A stretch of 64,000 bases of DNA from Photobacterium profundum (GTDB taxonomy: Bacteria > Pseudomonadota > Gammaproteobacteria > Enterobacterales > Vibrionaceae): contig NZ_PYOD01000019.1 of assembly GCF_003026285.1 (NCBI RefSeq), forward strand, positions 25,957 to 89,956. The letters are read 5' to 3'. The notes below the pieces were generated by a model, which saw only the letters and a program-made list of their open reading frames with translations, did not search any database and was not told the origin of the DNA. Position numbers and translations under genes: made by a program. This document shows, in pieces, positions 26,301 through 34,289 of this stretch. Within the stretch, counting starts at the first letter, position 1; every line of letters starts with the position of its first letter.

Positions 26301-28137
26301 TAGAGAAATCAAGAATCCAATACACTGTGCCATTTGCTTTAACGACTTGGTAAGGTGATTCACCAATTACACGTAAGCCAAGGTTTTCAAGCATTGGCAT
26401 AACATCAGACAAGTGAATGGGCTCATCACGGTGGAAAAGCTTCAACTTAACAAAGTGTGAATCGTTCGCTTCTTCTTGAGGGCGATAAAACAACATACCT
26501 AACTTATTGTCTTCACTCAGGCTTTCTAGCTGTTCAATATCAGCCACGGCAGAACCCGGCAGCATTTCTTCTTTATACGAACGTGGGAAAGCACGTGCAT
26601 AGCTTTTACCAAGCGGAATACCTTTACTTTCACCAAAATTAGCAATCAACGAGTTGCTTAAACGATCTTCCCAAGAAGCCGCGGCCTCAACAAGATTGTG
26701 TTCAATGGCTTTCGCATCAATATTGAAATTATTATTTTTAACTCTCACGATGTAATGGGTTCTCGCTAATGAACTTTCAGAGAAGAAAGTAGTAAATTCA
26801 ACAGTCTGCTCAGAGCCAAAATAGTCTTTAAGAATTTCCTGTGTTTTACTGCGAAGTTCGGTGTTATAGCGCTCTTTTGTTACGTAAACCATACACGAGA
26901 AGAAACGACCGAATGGGTCACGTCGTACGAATAATCGCAGCAAATCACGATCTTGCATTTGAACAACACCACAACCCACATCTAGCATTTCTTTTTCATT
27001 TGCTTGAATGAGTTCATCGCGGGGATAAGTTTCGAGTAAATTATTTAACGCCTTCCACGAATGTGAACCTTCGGTATAGCCGCTCGCCTCAAGGATACGT
27101 GAAACGCGATCTCGAATCAGTGGAATATTCAGTGCACTCTGATGGTAAGCCGTTGACGCATAAAGCCCCACAAAGCGATGTTCACCAATAACATTGCCTT
27201 TCTCATCAAAGCGTTTAATACCGATATAATCAACATAGGCAGGACGGTGGATTTTTGATTTACCGTTACTTTTGGTTAGAATCAAAATGTCGTGCTTACG
27301 TGCTTCGATACGGGCTGATTCTGGTAAATCAGATAATAGTAAGCAATGCTCTTTATCTGTCTTATTTAATAACCCTAAACCAGTTTCATCACTTGGACAA
27401 AGCTTGTAATCCCCTTCTATAGGGTTTAAATCATATTGGTGATAACCCATGAACATGAAGTTATGACGTGTTAACCAATTAATGAATTCGACAGCTTCTT
27501 CGCGATGAACATCATTTACTGGCAAATCTGCTGTTGTAAGATCCTGAGCAATGTCTTGCATCTTATCTTGCATTGCCTGCCAGTCGTTCACAACCAGATC
27601 AATATCACTTAGCACATGTTCTAATTCTTTTTTGAGTGCTTGCATCTCTTCTTTGCTGGTTAGGCGATCAACTTCAATATGGAAAAGTGTTTGGTAATCA
27701 CCCTGCTTACCACATGCTTCTACAATATTACCGTCTTCATCACGCTTGAAGAAGTACGGACCATTAAGCATAAGGTGGCTACTAATATCTAGACGGTTCA
27801 ATGTCATTCGCACTGAATCAACAAGGAACGGACAATCTGGCGTTACAATTTCAACCACAGTATGTGTTGACTGCCATCCGTATCGACTAAGTGTTGGGTT
27901 GTATACTCGGACAGAGCTTTGTTCAGGTTTGTTTTGCATCAAATGGTGCCATAAGCTAAGTACAGCACCATATAAATCAGATTCATTCCGTTGAAGCAGA
28001 TCATCATCTGCCAGTTGCCCTAACAATCGTTGAGCAAAAACATCCACTAATGACTGCTGAGGGGCTTCAATCTTATTCTGGATTAAGCCATATACCTTCT
28101 CAAGCAGTACCGGCACTATCGGATCGGGTGCGGTCAT
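23308..28137 (-). CDS. gdhB: NAD-specific glutamate dehydrogenase, large (about 180 kDa) class
   Basis: Oxidative deamination of glutamate to 2-oxoglutarate with NAD, a catabolic enzyme that feeds amino-acid carbon into the TCA cycle. The 1609 residues match the L-180 GDH class of Pseudomonas and Vibrio. The N-terminal half carries ACT-like regulatory segments (VVEIVTPDCPFLVDSVRM near residue 75). The catalytic region includes GGLRWSDRQEDFRTEILGL, PVGAKGGFICKR with the active-site lysine, and GIGDMAGDVFGNGMLLS of the NAD-binding part. A helical C-terminal domain follows. It is monocistronic with a strong terminator. Confidence 0.95.
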   Translation of the reverse strand: MTAPDPIVPVLLEKVYGLIQNKIEAPQQSLVDVFAQRLLGQLADDDLLQRNESDLYGAVLSLWHHLMQNKPEQSSVRVYNPTLSRYGWQSTHTVVEIVTPDCPFLVDSVRMTLNRLDISSHLMLNGPYFFKRDEDGNIVEACGKQGDYQTLFHIEVDRLTSKEEMQALKKELEHVLSDIDLVVNDWQAMQDKMQDIAQDLTTADLPVNDVHREEAVEFINWLTRHNFMFMGYHQYDLNPIEGDYKLCPSDETGLGLLNKTDKEHCLLLSDLPESARIEARKHDILILTKSNGKSKIHRPAYVDYIGIKRFDEKGNVIGEHRFVGLYASTAYHQSALNIPLIRDRVSRILEASGYTEGSHSWKALNNLLETYPRDELIQANEKEMLDVGCGVVQMQDRDLLRLFVRRDPFGRFFSCMVYVTKERYNTELRSKTQEILKDYFGSEQTVEFTTFFSESSLARTHYIVRVKNNNFNIDAKAIEHNLVEAAASWEDRLSNSLIANFGESKGIPLGKSYARAFPRSYKEEMLPGSAVADIEQLESLSEDNKLGMLFYRPQEEANDSHFVKLKLFHRDEPIHLSDVMPMLENLGLRVIGESPYQVVKANGTVYWILDFSMLHNACTGIDLSEARDRFQDAFSSIWHGNLESDGFNRLVLCAGLTGREITVIRSYARYMRQVGFPFSQHYIEETLSSHSDLARDLVKLFTLRFEPRKKYSPKAEQDLIKKLHDKLDRVESLDDDRIIRRFMDMILATQRTNYYQTDEKGNAKPWLSLKLRPSKIPEIPAPVPFFEIFVYAPDIEGVHLRGGKVARGGLRWSDRQEDFRTEILGLVKAQQVKNTVIVPVGAKGGFICKRQPQMTTREEIWNEGQRCYKRFIRALLDVTDNIIDGELMPPVNVVRHDEDDPYLVVAADKGTATFSDLANSVSDDYNFWLGDAFASGGSNGYDHKQMGITAKGGWESVKRHFRELGIDCQSTDFTCVGIGDMAGDVFGNGMLLSKHTRLVAAFNHMHIFLDPNPDAAKTWEERDRLFNLPRSSWEDYDKSLISEGGAIFSRRSKSIKLTPQIQKLLGTRKQSVPPNELIGLILRMEVDLLWNGGIGTYVKATTETHADVGDRANDGLRINGGELRAKVIGEGGNLGMTQLGRVEFAKTGGLVNTDFVDNVGGVDCSDNEVNIKILLNSLVAGGDLTYKQRNEVLESMEDEVGEIVLDDAYCQSESISVTQQQHVQLLKEQIRFIHHLEREGKLDRALEYLPDDETLAEREKSGMGLTRPELAVLVAYGKMVLKEDLVSDEIANDPYHARLLPAYFPKQLKEKYRAQMEQHPLRKELIATSLANQMSNEMGCNFVTRLQEETGATVVEISSAYCVGREVFRFDTFFSQIRELDNKVPAEVQYEMLYRCRRMLRRATRWILRNRERKLAIEQQIALYQPILNTLQENLESYLVTGEVEEHNDQANVMIEQGVPAELAHNIARLTSLYSAMDIAQIAKELDKDIDHISRVYFVVGSKLSLHWFLQQVHNQPVENHWQALARASFREDLDWQQRQLTSAVISSNQNGEAAEQSIETWMEMHETAIHRWNSVLAEFKVGTAHEFAKFSVALRELMLLNLNCRPNM

Positions 28138-28568
28138 AGCAATTGCTCCATCATTATTATGTTTATAGTTCAGTATAGGGGGGTTTGAACGCTTTAGCGT
28201 GGTAGCTATTGTAGGGGGTTTTGTTGCAAAATGGTTACGTTAATTACACTGTAAAGAGAAGAAAAAATCGAATATGTGACTAAGGTTAAGATTTTGGCTG
28301 GCGGTTCTATCTAGCTAGATGCATATAAGCAGTAAGGCACTTCCATTCCCTTGATCATTGGTCTAACCAATTATTTCATCTATCAATTTTTCTAATAGCG
28401 AGAACAAATTTTATGAGGGAGATAGCTAATTGATATAAATAACTAGACAATCATAATGGGTGAATACTTATTAAAATGTTAATAAGTTGGTGTTATGAAT
28501 TCGCCAAAAATATGCTTGCCTCAATAAGTAAAAACAAACCTGTCTTTAATACGAACAATATAATCGAT
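28138..28568. other. Gap between DUF2835 gene and gdhB
   Basis: About 430 bp of AT-rich DNA that must hold the gdhB promoter (its right-hand genes read towards it). No ORF, repeat or strong hairpin found. Confidence 0.5.
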
Positions 28569-28787
28569 TTAGATCTGCTCTATATTTTCAAATTTATTCT
28601 GTGCATTCACTTTTAACCTAAAACGCCCTCTTACACCTAACTGGCTTAGGTATGGACGAAAACGCAATGCTGGCAATTGAAGTTTAAGTCCACTATCCGT
28701 TACAACAAGTACCGTGCTAGCGGCACCAGAATAATGGTTAAGATAAGACTGATAGCTAATGTTCATCGAAAATGTATACGTCGTCAT
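28569..28787 (-). CDS. DUF2835 family small protein
   Basis: A 72-residue cytoplasmic protein starting MTTYTFSMNISYQSYLNHYSG, with LQLPALRFRPYLSQLGVRG and RFRLKVNAQNKFENI; this is the DUF2835 pattern, found next to metabolic genes in Vibrio and relatives. The function is unknown. I start it at the ATG at 28787; a TTG four codons upstream extends the frame but looks less likely. It lies downstream of pepN on the same strand but beyond a terminator hairpin. Confidence 0.75.
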   Translation of the reverse strand: MTTYTFSMNISYQSYLNHYSGAASTVLVVTDSGLKLQLPALRFRPYLSQLGVRGRFRLKVNAQNKFENIEQI

Positions 28788-28833
28788 GGTACCGTACAAA
28801 AATAAAAGAAAAAACGTAAAGGATCATAAAATA

Positions 28834-28854
28834 GAGCCTCTTCGTTAGAGGCTC
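28834..28854 (-). terminator. pepN terminator
   Basis: GAGCCTCT / AGAGGCTC stem around TCGTT, 24 bp past the pepN stop; short T-run on the minus strand. Confidence 0.7.
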
Positions 28855-28878
28855 TTATTACAAAGCTAAATCAGATAC

Positions 28879-31506
28879 TTATTGATCCAGCGCCTTCTGC
28901 ACTTTTTCGAATAGATCGTTAGCAAGGTTTTCAAGCTTCGCTATTTTTTCTAATTCTGCTCGCATTAAGGCCTGACGCTGCTCATCATACAAACGGTACT
29001 TCAAGAACGGTTCAATCAAGCGTGAAGCAACTTGTGGATTACTGGCGTTCAATGCTGTTAGAATTTCGGTCAAGAACTCATAACCAGAGCCGTTCTTTGC
29101 GTGGAAGCGAACGGGATTATTAGCACAAAAGCTTGCAACCAAGTTACGGGTTCGATTCGGGTTCTTCAAATCAAATGCAGGGTGAGACATTGTTTGACGT
29201 ACATTAGCTAGTGAGTCTGATGCAGGGTTAGCACCTTGCAACATGAACCACTTATCCATTACTAAGCCATCATGTGTCCATTTGTCACTAAAATCTGTCA
29301 TTTGCTCTGCACGGCATGGTAATTCTGCATTATTTGCAGCAGCCATTGATGCCATAGTATCAGTCATATTATCTGAAGATACATATTGCTCTGCAACTAA
29401 CGTATTGCCTTTATCTGTATGAGCAAGATAAGAAAGACAACGGTTACGCAGTGCGCGTTTAGCCATGGCTTCATGGGCTAAATCATACTCACCCTGTGAA
29501 AGAGAGCGATAGATAGCGGTTAATTCATCTTCTAGTGCATAAGCCAAGATCGACGTGATCTTACCGACAGCCGCATTGATCGCATCAACATCAACGATCT
29601 TATACCAACCGGCAATCTCATTTTCACTTGGTAATGCTAGCATTTCAGCAATAAATGCAGGATCCAATTTCTCGTCTAATAGCGCACCACGGAAAGCATC
29701 AATAACGGACTCGGGGAATTCGACTTCTGCACCTTGTTGAACATTGGTAACATTTGCACGAATGTACTTAGCAAGTAGCATTTGACCTGCGTCCCAACGT
29801 GCAAACTCATTTCGTGCATTCACCATCAAGAACACTAATTCTTCATCAGAATAGTTATACTCCAGTACAACGGGCGCAGAAAATTCACGGAGTAATGAAA
29901 TAACCGGTTTTTCATTTACATTATCAAATTCAAAGATTTGTTTAGTTTCAGTCACGTTAAGTACGTGATGAATTGGCTTACCATTGCACTCTAATACAAT
30001 AACATTGCCTACGCTGTCATATAATTCGATATCCATCGGGATATGAAGCGGAAGTTTAACGTCTTGCCCAGCTGTTGGTGCTGTATTTTGCTCAATAGTG
30101 ACAAGGTAACGTTTCTGTTCTGCGTTATAATCGGTTGTAACCGTCACGACAGGTGTGCCCGCTTGGCTGTACCAACGACGGAACAGAGTCAGATCAACTC
30201 CCGAAGCATCTTCCATTGCTTGGGCAAAATCATCACATGTTGCCGCTGTACCATCATGACGTTCAAAGTACAGTTTGATACCTGCTTGGAATTTATCTTC
30301 ACCCAATAAAGTATGCATCATACGAATGACTTCACTACCCTTCTCATACACTGTTAACGTATAGAAGTTATTCATCTCAATCACTTTTTCAGGGCGAATA
30401 GGATGAGACATAGGACCACGATCTTCAGCAAATTGAGGACCACGCATAATACGAACATTTTGAATACGATTAACGGCACGAGAACCAAGATCAGAAGAGA
30501 ACTCTTGATCACGGAAAACCGTTAGCCCTTCTTTTAAACTCAACTGGAACCAGTCACGACAAGTAACACGGTTACCCGTCCAGTTGTGGAAATACTCATG
30601 ACCAATTACCGCTTCAATACCTTGATAGTCAGTATCGGTTGCTGTTTTTGAATTGGCTAAAACAAACTTAGAGTTAAAAACGTTTAAGCCTTTGTTCTCC
30701 ATTGCGCCCATGTTGAAGAAATCAACAGCAACAATCATGTAGATATCAAGATCATATTCTAAGCCGAAACGTTCTTCGTCCCACTTCATTGAATTAATAA
30801 GTGAAACCATCGCGTAATCTGCACGATCAAGATTACCCTTATCAACGAATATTTCTAACTCAACATCACGACCGCTCATGGTTGTGAATTTATCACGCAG
30901 TACATCGAAGTCACCGGCAACAAGTGCAAACAGGTAAGAAGGTTTGGGGAATGGGTCTTGCCACTGTACCCAATGTCGGCCATTGTCTAAATCACCTTCA
31001 GCAACACGGTTACCGTTACTTAATAAATAAGGGAAGTTTGCTTTATCAGCAATCACTTTTGTCGTGAAACGAGCAAGTACATCAGGACGATCAAGATAAT
31101 AAGTAATTCGACGGAAACCCTCAGCTTCACACTGAGTACAAAAACCACCACCCGACTTATACAAACCTTCAAGCAATGTATTAGCTTCTGGATTAACTAA
31201 TGTTTCGATTGTTAGGTCAAAACTTGCAGGCAAACTGCGTAGCGTTAATGTTGATTCTGACACATCATAATCAGACCATGCTGTGCCATTTACTTCTACG
31301 CGAACTAACTCTAACCCATCACCATTTAACACTAACGCCGTATCGGTTTCGACTTGGCGAACAACCTTGCTGACTGCAACAATGTGTGTTGCTGTATCAT
31401 GCAGGTCAAATTCAAAATCAATATCGGTAATTGTATAGTCTGGCTTTATGTAATCTGCACGGTACTTTGCTTTAGGGCTTGCTGTTTGTGTCGATAATTC
31501 GCTCAT
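28879..31506 (-). CDS. pepN: PepN, aminopeptidase N (M1 family)
   Basis: PepN is the main cytoplasmic aminopeptidase for short peptides. The 875 residues (E. coli 870) contain the substrate-binding GAMEN motif and the zinc site HEYFHNWTGN followed by the third ligand in LKEGLTVFRDQEF. The N-terminal beta domain and the C-terminal helical domain (about 550-875) are complete. It is divergent from pncB, as in enterobacteria, with a large repeat element inserted in the shared upstream region. Confidence 0.96.
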   Translation of the reverse strand: MSELSTQTASPKAKYRADYIKPDYTITDIDFEFDLHDTATHIVAVSKVVRQVETDTALVLNGDGLELVRVEVNGTAWSDYDVSESTLTLRSLPASFDLTIETLVNPEANTLLEGLYKSGGGFCTQCEAEGFRRITYYLDRPDVLARFTTKVIADKANFPYLLSNGNRVAEGDLDNGRHWVQWQDPFPKPSYLFALVAGDFDVLRDKFTTMSGRDVELEIFVDKGNLDRADYAMVSLINSMKWDEERFGLEYDLDIYMIVAVDFFNMGAMENKGLNVFNSKFVLANSKTATDTDYQGIEAVIGHEYFHNWTGNRVTCRDWFQLSLKEGLTVFRDQEFSSDLGSRAVNRIQNVRIMRGPQFAEDRGPMSHPIRPEKVIEMNNFYTLTVYEKGSEVIRMMHTLLGEDKFQAGIKLYFERHDGTAATCDDFAQAMEDASGVDLTLFRRWYSQAGTPVVTVTTDYNAEQKRYLVTIEQNTAPTAGQDVKLPLHIPMDIELYDSVGNVIVLECNGKPIHHVLNVTETKQIFEFDNVNEKPVISLLREFSAPVVLEYNYSDEELVFLMVNARNEFARWDAGQMLLAKYIRANVTNVQQGAEVEFPESVIDAFRGALLDEKLDPAFIAEMLALPSENEIAGWYKIVDVDAINAAVGKITSILAYALEDELTAIYRSLSQGEYDLAHEAMAKRALRNRCLSYLAHTDKGNTLVAEQYVSSDNMTDTMASMAAANNAELPCRAEQMTDFSDKWTHDGLVMDKWFMLQGANPASDSLANVRQTMSHPAFDLKNPNRTRNLVASFCANNPVRFHAKNGSGYEFLTEILTALNASNPQVASRLIEPFLKYRLYDEQRQALMRAELEKIAKLENLANDLFEKVQKALDQ

Positions 31507-31680
31507 TATTTTTTATTCCTTTGTTATCCGCTAGAACAAGAAGTCCTCACTCTAAACGACTGACGCCTGTCATTATTATTCTGCCTTTATGGCACTCAAA
31601 CAAGAATTAATGTCAACTATACTCGTAAACTCATGCTTTTGTCGCTTCAGTGCGTAATAATTCAGCTAAAAATAAAGACT

Positions 31681-31945
31681 TATACCCAAGCTACCTCAAG
31701 ATGCAGGATTCAGAGTGATCTCAGCGTATTTAATTCAAGGAAAATGTGTGTAGTAATGGCATTCCCTTTCAAACACATTTGACACAGAAGTAGATACGCT
31801 GAATCACTCCGAAGGGCGAGTTTTGTTGGGCTCTATGCGGTGTTACTTATTTTCAACGTAGGATGACTAGGTCTATAAATAAGCGCCTTGCCTAGAGCCC
31901 AACAAATTCTCGCTGAAACGAGCATCTTGAGGTAACTTGGGTATA
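31681..31945. repeat. Palindromic intergenic repeat, long MITE-like copy
   Basis: A 265-bp element with 24-bp ends (left TATACCCAAGCTACCTCAAG..., right its near-complement, two mismatches). Inside are nested inverted repeats: GTGATCTCAGCGTAT pairs imperfectly with ATACGCTGAATCAC, and TTGTTGGGCTCTA pairs with TAGAGCCCAACAA. No ORF. It occupies nearly half of the pepN-pncB gap (31507-32091); the remaining DNA must hold both promoters. The end sequence matches the short copies at 8636 and 48522. Confidence 0.85.
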
Positions 31946-32091
31946 ACTCAACGTTATTGTTCAAATAATAACTGAACGCGCCCTCAATTCTTTTTTATAA
32001 ACTGATATTGCATTTATTTTTCATATTTCATATCAAATCAGGCTCAAAATAATGTAAAATTTCCGGATTGCATTAAACAGCAGCATTAGAT

Positions 32092-33309
32092 ATGAATCAC
32101 ACAAAACTCATTGGGATTATTGACTCCCTACTTGATACCGATGCGTATAAGCTGCACATGCAGCAAGCGATTTATCATCAATACCCACACGTAGAAGCCG
32201 TTGCTGAATTTCATTGCCGAAGCAAAGAAGATCTCCGCCCCTACGCCAAAGCAATTCAAGCGCAAATTCAACACATCTCAACATTGTCATTTGCACAAAA
32301 AGAGTTAGATTACCTTGCATCACTCTCTTTCTTCAAGAAAGACTACCTTACTTATTTAAAAGACTTTTCACTCAACAGTGACCAAGTAACAGTTGATGAT
32401 TCAGGTGATCAACTTTCAATCAAGATTAAGGGCAAGTGGATTGATATCATTTTATGGGAAGTCCCATTACTTGCTATCATATGCGAAATTCGTTCATCCA
32501 TTTGTTACCCACACTCCACCGCAGATGACGCAATTGCACAGCTTAAAACTAAGATCGAACGTTTTTACCAAAATGCTAAAACGGTAGATGATGAGACACA
32601 AACCGTCACAGATTTAAGTCAATTTTCCCTAATTGATTTTGGTAGCCGTCGACGTTTCTCTAAAGATGTACATCATAAAGTTGTCGACTATTTAGCAGAA
32701 AATGTACCTGAGTTTAAAGGGACATCGAATTACCATTTGGCTCGAACACGTGGTTTAACTCCTTTTGGTACACAAGCACATGAATGGTTTCAAGCTCACC
32801 AACAATTAACCGGTGAACTTGCCGATTCGCAACAATTAGCACTAAATCGATGGCTACAAGAGTACCCAGATTCGCTAGGTATAGCCCTAACCGATTGCAT
32901 AAATACTGATGCATTTTTGCGTGATTTTAACCAAGAGTTATCTGAACGTTTTGTCGGATTACGCCACGATAGCGGCGACCCAATTGCTTGGGGTGAAAAA
33001 GCTATTAAACATTATGAATCTTTGGGCATTGATTTAAAGACAAAATCTTTGATCTTTTCAGATAGCTTAACATTGGATAAAGCACTTTGTATTTACAAAC
33101 ACTTTGCCCATCGTATTAATGTTAGCTTTGGTATTGGAACACAACTAACGTGTGATTTACCGAGTGTTGAAACATTGAATGTTGTGTTAAAGCTGACGCA
33201 ATGTGAAGGTCGACCAGTGGCTAAAATATCCGATGAACCAGGTAAAATCATGTGCAGAGATGAAGATTATTTAACGCAGCTTCGCCAAGCATTTAAAATA
33301 GCAAACTAA
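32092..33309 (+). CDS. pncB: PncB, nicotinate phosphoribosyltransferase
   Basis: PncB converts nicotinate and PRPP to nicotinate mononucleotide (NAD salvage, ATP-stimulated). The 405 residues carry the family landmarks SLLDTDAYKLHMQQAIYH near the N-terminus, LIDFGSRRRFS, GTSNYHLAR with the histidine that is phosphorylated in the family, and VGLRHDSGDPIAWGEKAIKHY. Length is as in E. coli (400). The ribosome-binding site is weak. It is divergent from pepN and ends in a strong bidirectional terminator. Confidence 0.95.
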   Translation: MNHTKLIGIIDSLLDTDAYKLHMQQAIYHQYPHVEAVAEFHCRSKEDLRPYAKAIQAQIQHISTLSFAQKELDYLASLSFFKKDYLTYLKDFSLNSDQVTVDDSGDQLSIKIKGKWIDIILWEVPLLAIICEIRSSICYPHSTADDAIAQLKTKIERFYQNAKTVDDETQTVTDLSQFSLIDFGSRRRFSKDVHHKVVDYLAENVPEFKGTSNYHLARTRGLTPFGTQAHEWFQAHQQLTGELADSQQLALNRWLQEYPDSLGIALTDCINTDAFLRDFNQELSERFVGLRHDSGDPIAWGEKAIKHYESLGIDLKTKSLIFSDSLTLDKALCIYKHFAHRINVSFGIGTQLTCDLPSVETLNVVLKLTQCEGRPVAKISDEPGKIMCRDEDYLTQLRQAFKIAN

Positions 33310-33336
33310 ATACTATCTATTTTTACACGGCTTTAT

Positions 33337-33369
33337 ACAAAAAACTCGTCATGATGACGAGTTTTTTGT
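33337..33369. terminator. Bidirectional terminator, pncB and 33393 gene
   Basis: A 15-bp perfect stem (ACAAAAAACTCGTCA and its complement) with a three-base loop and T-runs on both strands between convergent genes. Confidence 0.9.
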
Positions 33370-33392
33370 ATGTTATGTATTAAACTACACCA

Positions 33393-34055
33393 CTATTCTC
33401 GCTGCATAACCGCTTCCATACCAAATTGTGTATTAGACAGTGTTAATGTATCTGAACCTAAAAGAAACTGGCTATCTTGCTGACCACCTTCGTAAATCAA
33501 AACAATATGATCATCTTCCAAATAATAAATTCCACGGTGTTCTTTCTTTTTACCCTCATTATTCGATACTTCAGCCGAAAATAAGAAGTCAGGTCGTAAT
33601 GAAATAGATAATTCAGAAATACCTTCCGCAACGTCTCGCCCCGAAATTTTCGATGAGCGCCATTCACCCGGTAAATTTTCTGGCGCTAACTTAGTGAATC
33701 GAGCACCGTCTAAAATAAATTGATTATACGTAAGCATATAATTATGGTTTTGTTCTAACTGCCCTTCAGAAGAAAATACAATATTCGTTTCATCAACATC
33801 GTATTTACCCGCCCACTCATCAACCGAGCCATCGACGCGTAATAACCGAATAATAAAATTATAAGACGACTTGAATTTAATATTCATCGCCCGATAACTT
33901 TCTCCCTCACTTTCAATACCATCATCAGTGGTACTAAACCAATACCAATCACCTAATAATAGAGGGTAATCAAATTCAGTCAGATCATCGGCAACAGAGT
34001 TAACACTGAAGCAGCTAAAGAAAAGTATAAAAGCCACCATATACGATTTATACAT
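33393..34055 (-). CDS. Exported protein with two lipocalin-like halves, unknown function
   Basis: The 220 residues begin with a signal peptide (about 1-22, VNSVA). The mature part looks duplicated: LLLGDWYWFSTTDDG ... FTKLAP (about 32-124) and LPGEWRSSKISGR ... MEAVMQ (about 127-218). Each half begins with a G-x-W motif and runs as beta strands, as in lipocalin-like or single-barrel domains. This reading is inference. GGGAG lies before the ATG. It follows prc on the same strand after a terminator and has its own promoter region. Confidence 0.6.
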   Translation of the reverse strand: MYKSYMVAFILFFSCFSVNSVADDLTEFDYPLLLGDWYWFSTTDDGIESEGESYRAMNIKFKSSYNFIIRLLRVDGSVDEWAGKYDVDETNIVFSSEGQLEQNHNYMLTYNQFILDGARFTKLAPENLPGEWRSSKISGRDVAEGISELSISLRPDFLFSAEVSNNEGKKKEHRGIYYLEDDHIVLIYEGGQQDSQFLLGSDTLTLSNTQFGMEAVMQRE

Positions 34056-34240
34056 GTCTCAACTCCCGAAAAAATGACCTATATAAACCTTAGATGCCAA
34101 TGCTCTTTTCTGCTGAAAAATATGATTTATGTCACAGTATAAACTCGGAGCTTCTCAGTTATAAGACAACGATTATCAATAGAAGAGTGATGAGAAAATG
34201 TAAATAATCAGCAGGCTGTGTCGTGCTATCGACACAAATA

Positions 34241-34272
34241 AAAACGGCACTGCTTTTAAGCAGTGCCGTTTT
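34241..34272 (-). terminator. prc terminator
   Basis: AAAACGGCACTGCTT and its complement form a 15-bp stem with a very short loop, 18 bp past the prc stop. A second hairpin (TGTGTCG / CGACACA) lies at 34217-34236. Confidence 0.85.
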
Positions 34273-34289
34273 ATAATTTATTACCGCAA

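Noticed and set aside
32386..32398. GTGACCAAGTAAC inside pncB
   Set aside because: Three mismatches and within coding sequence.
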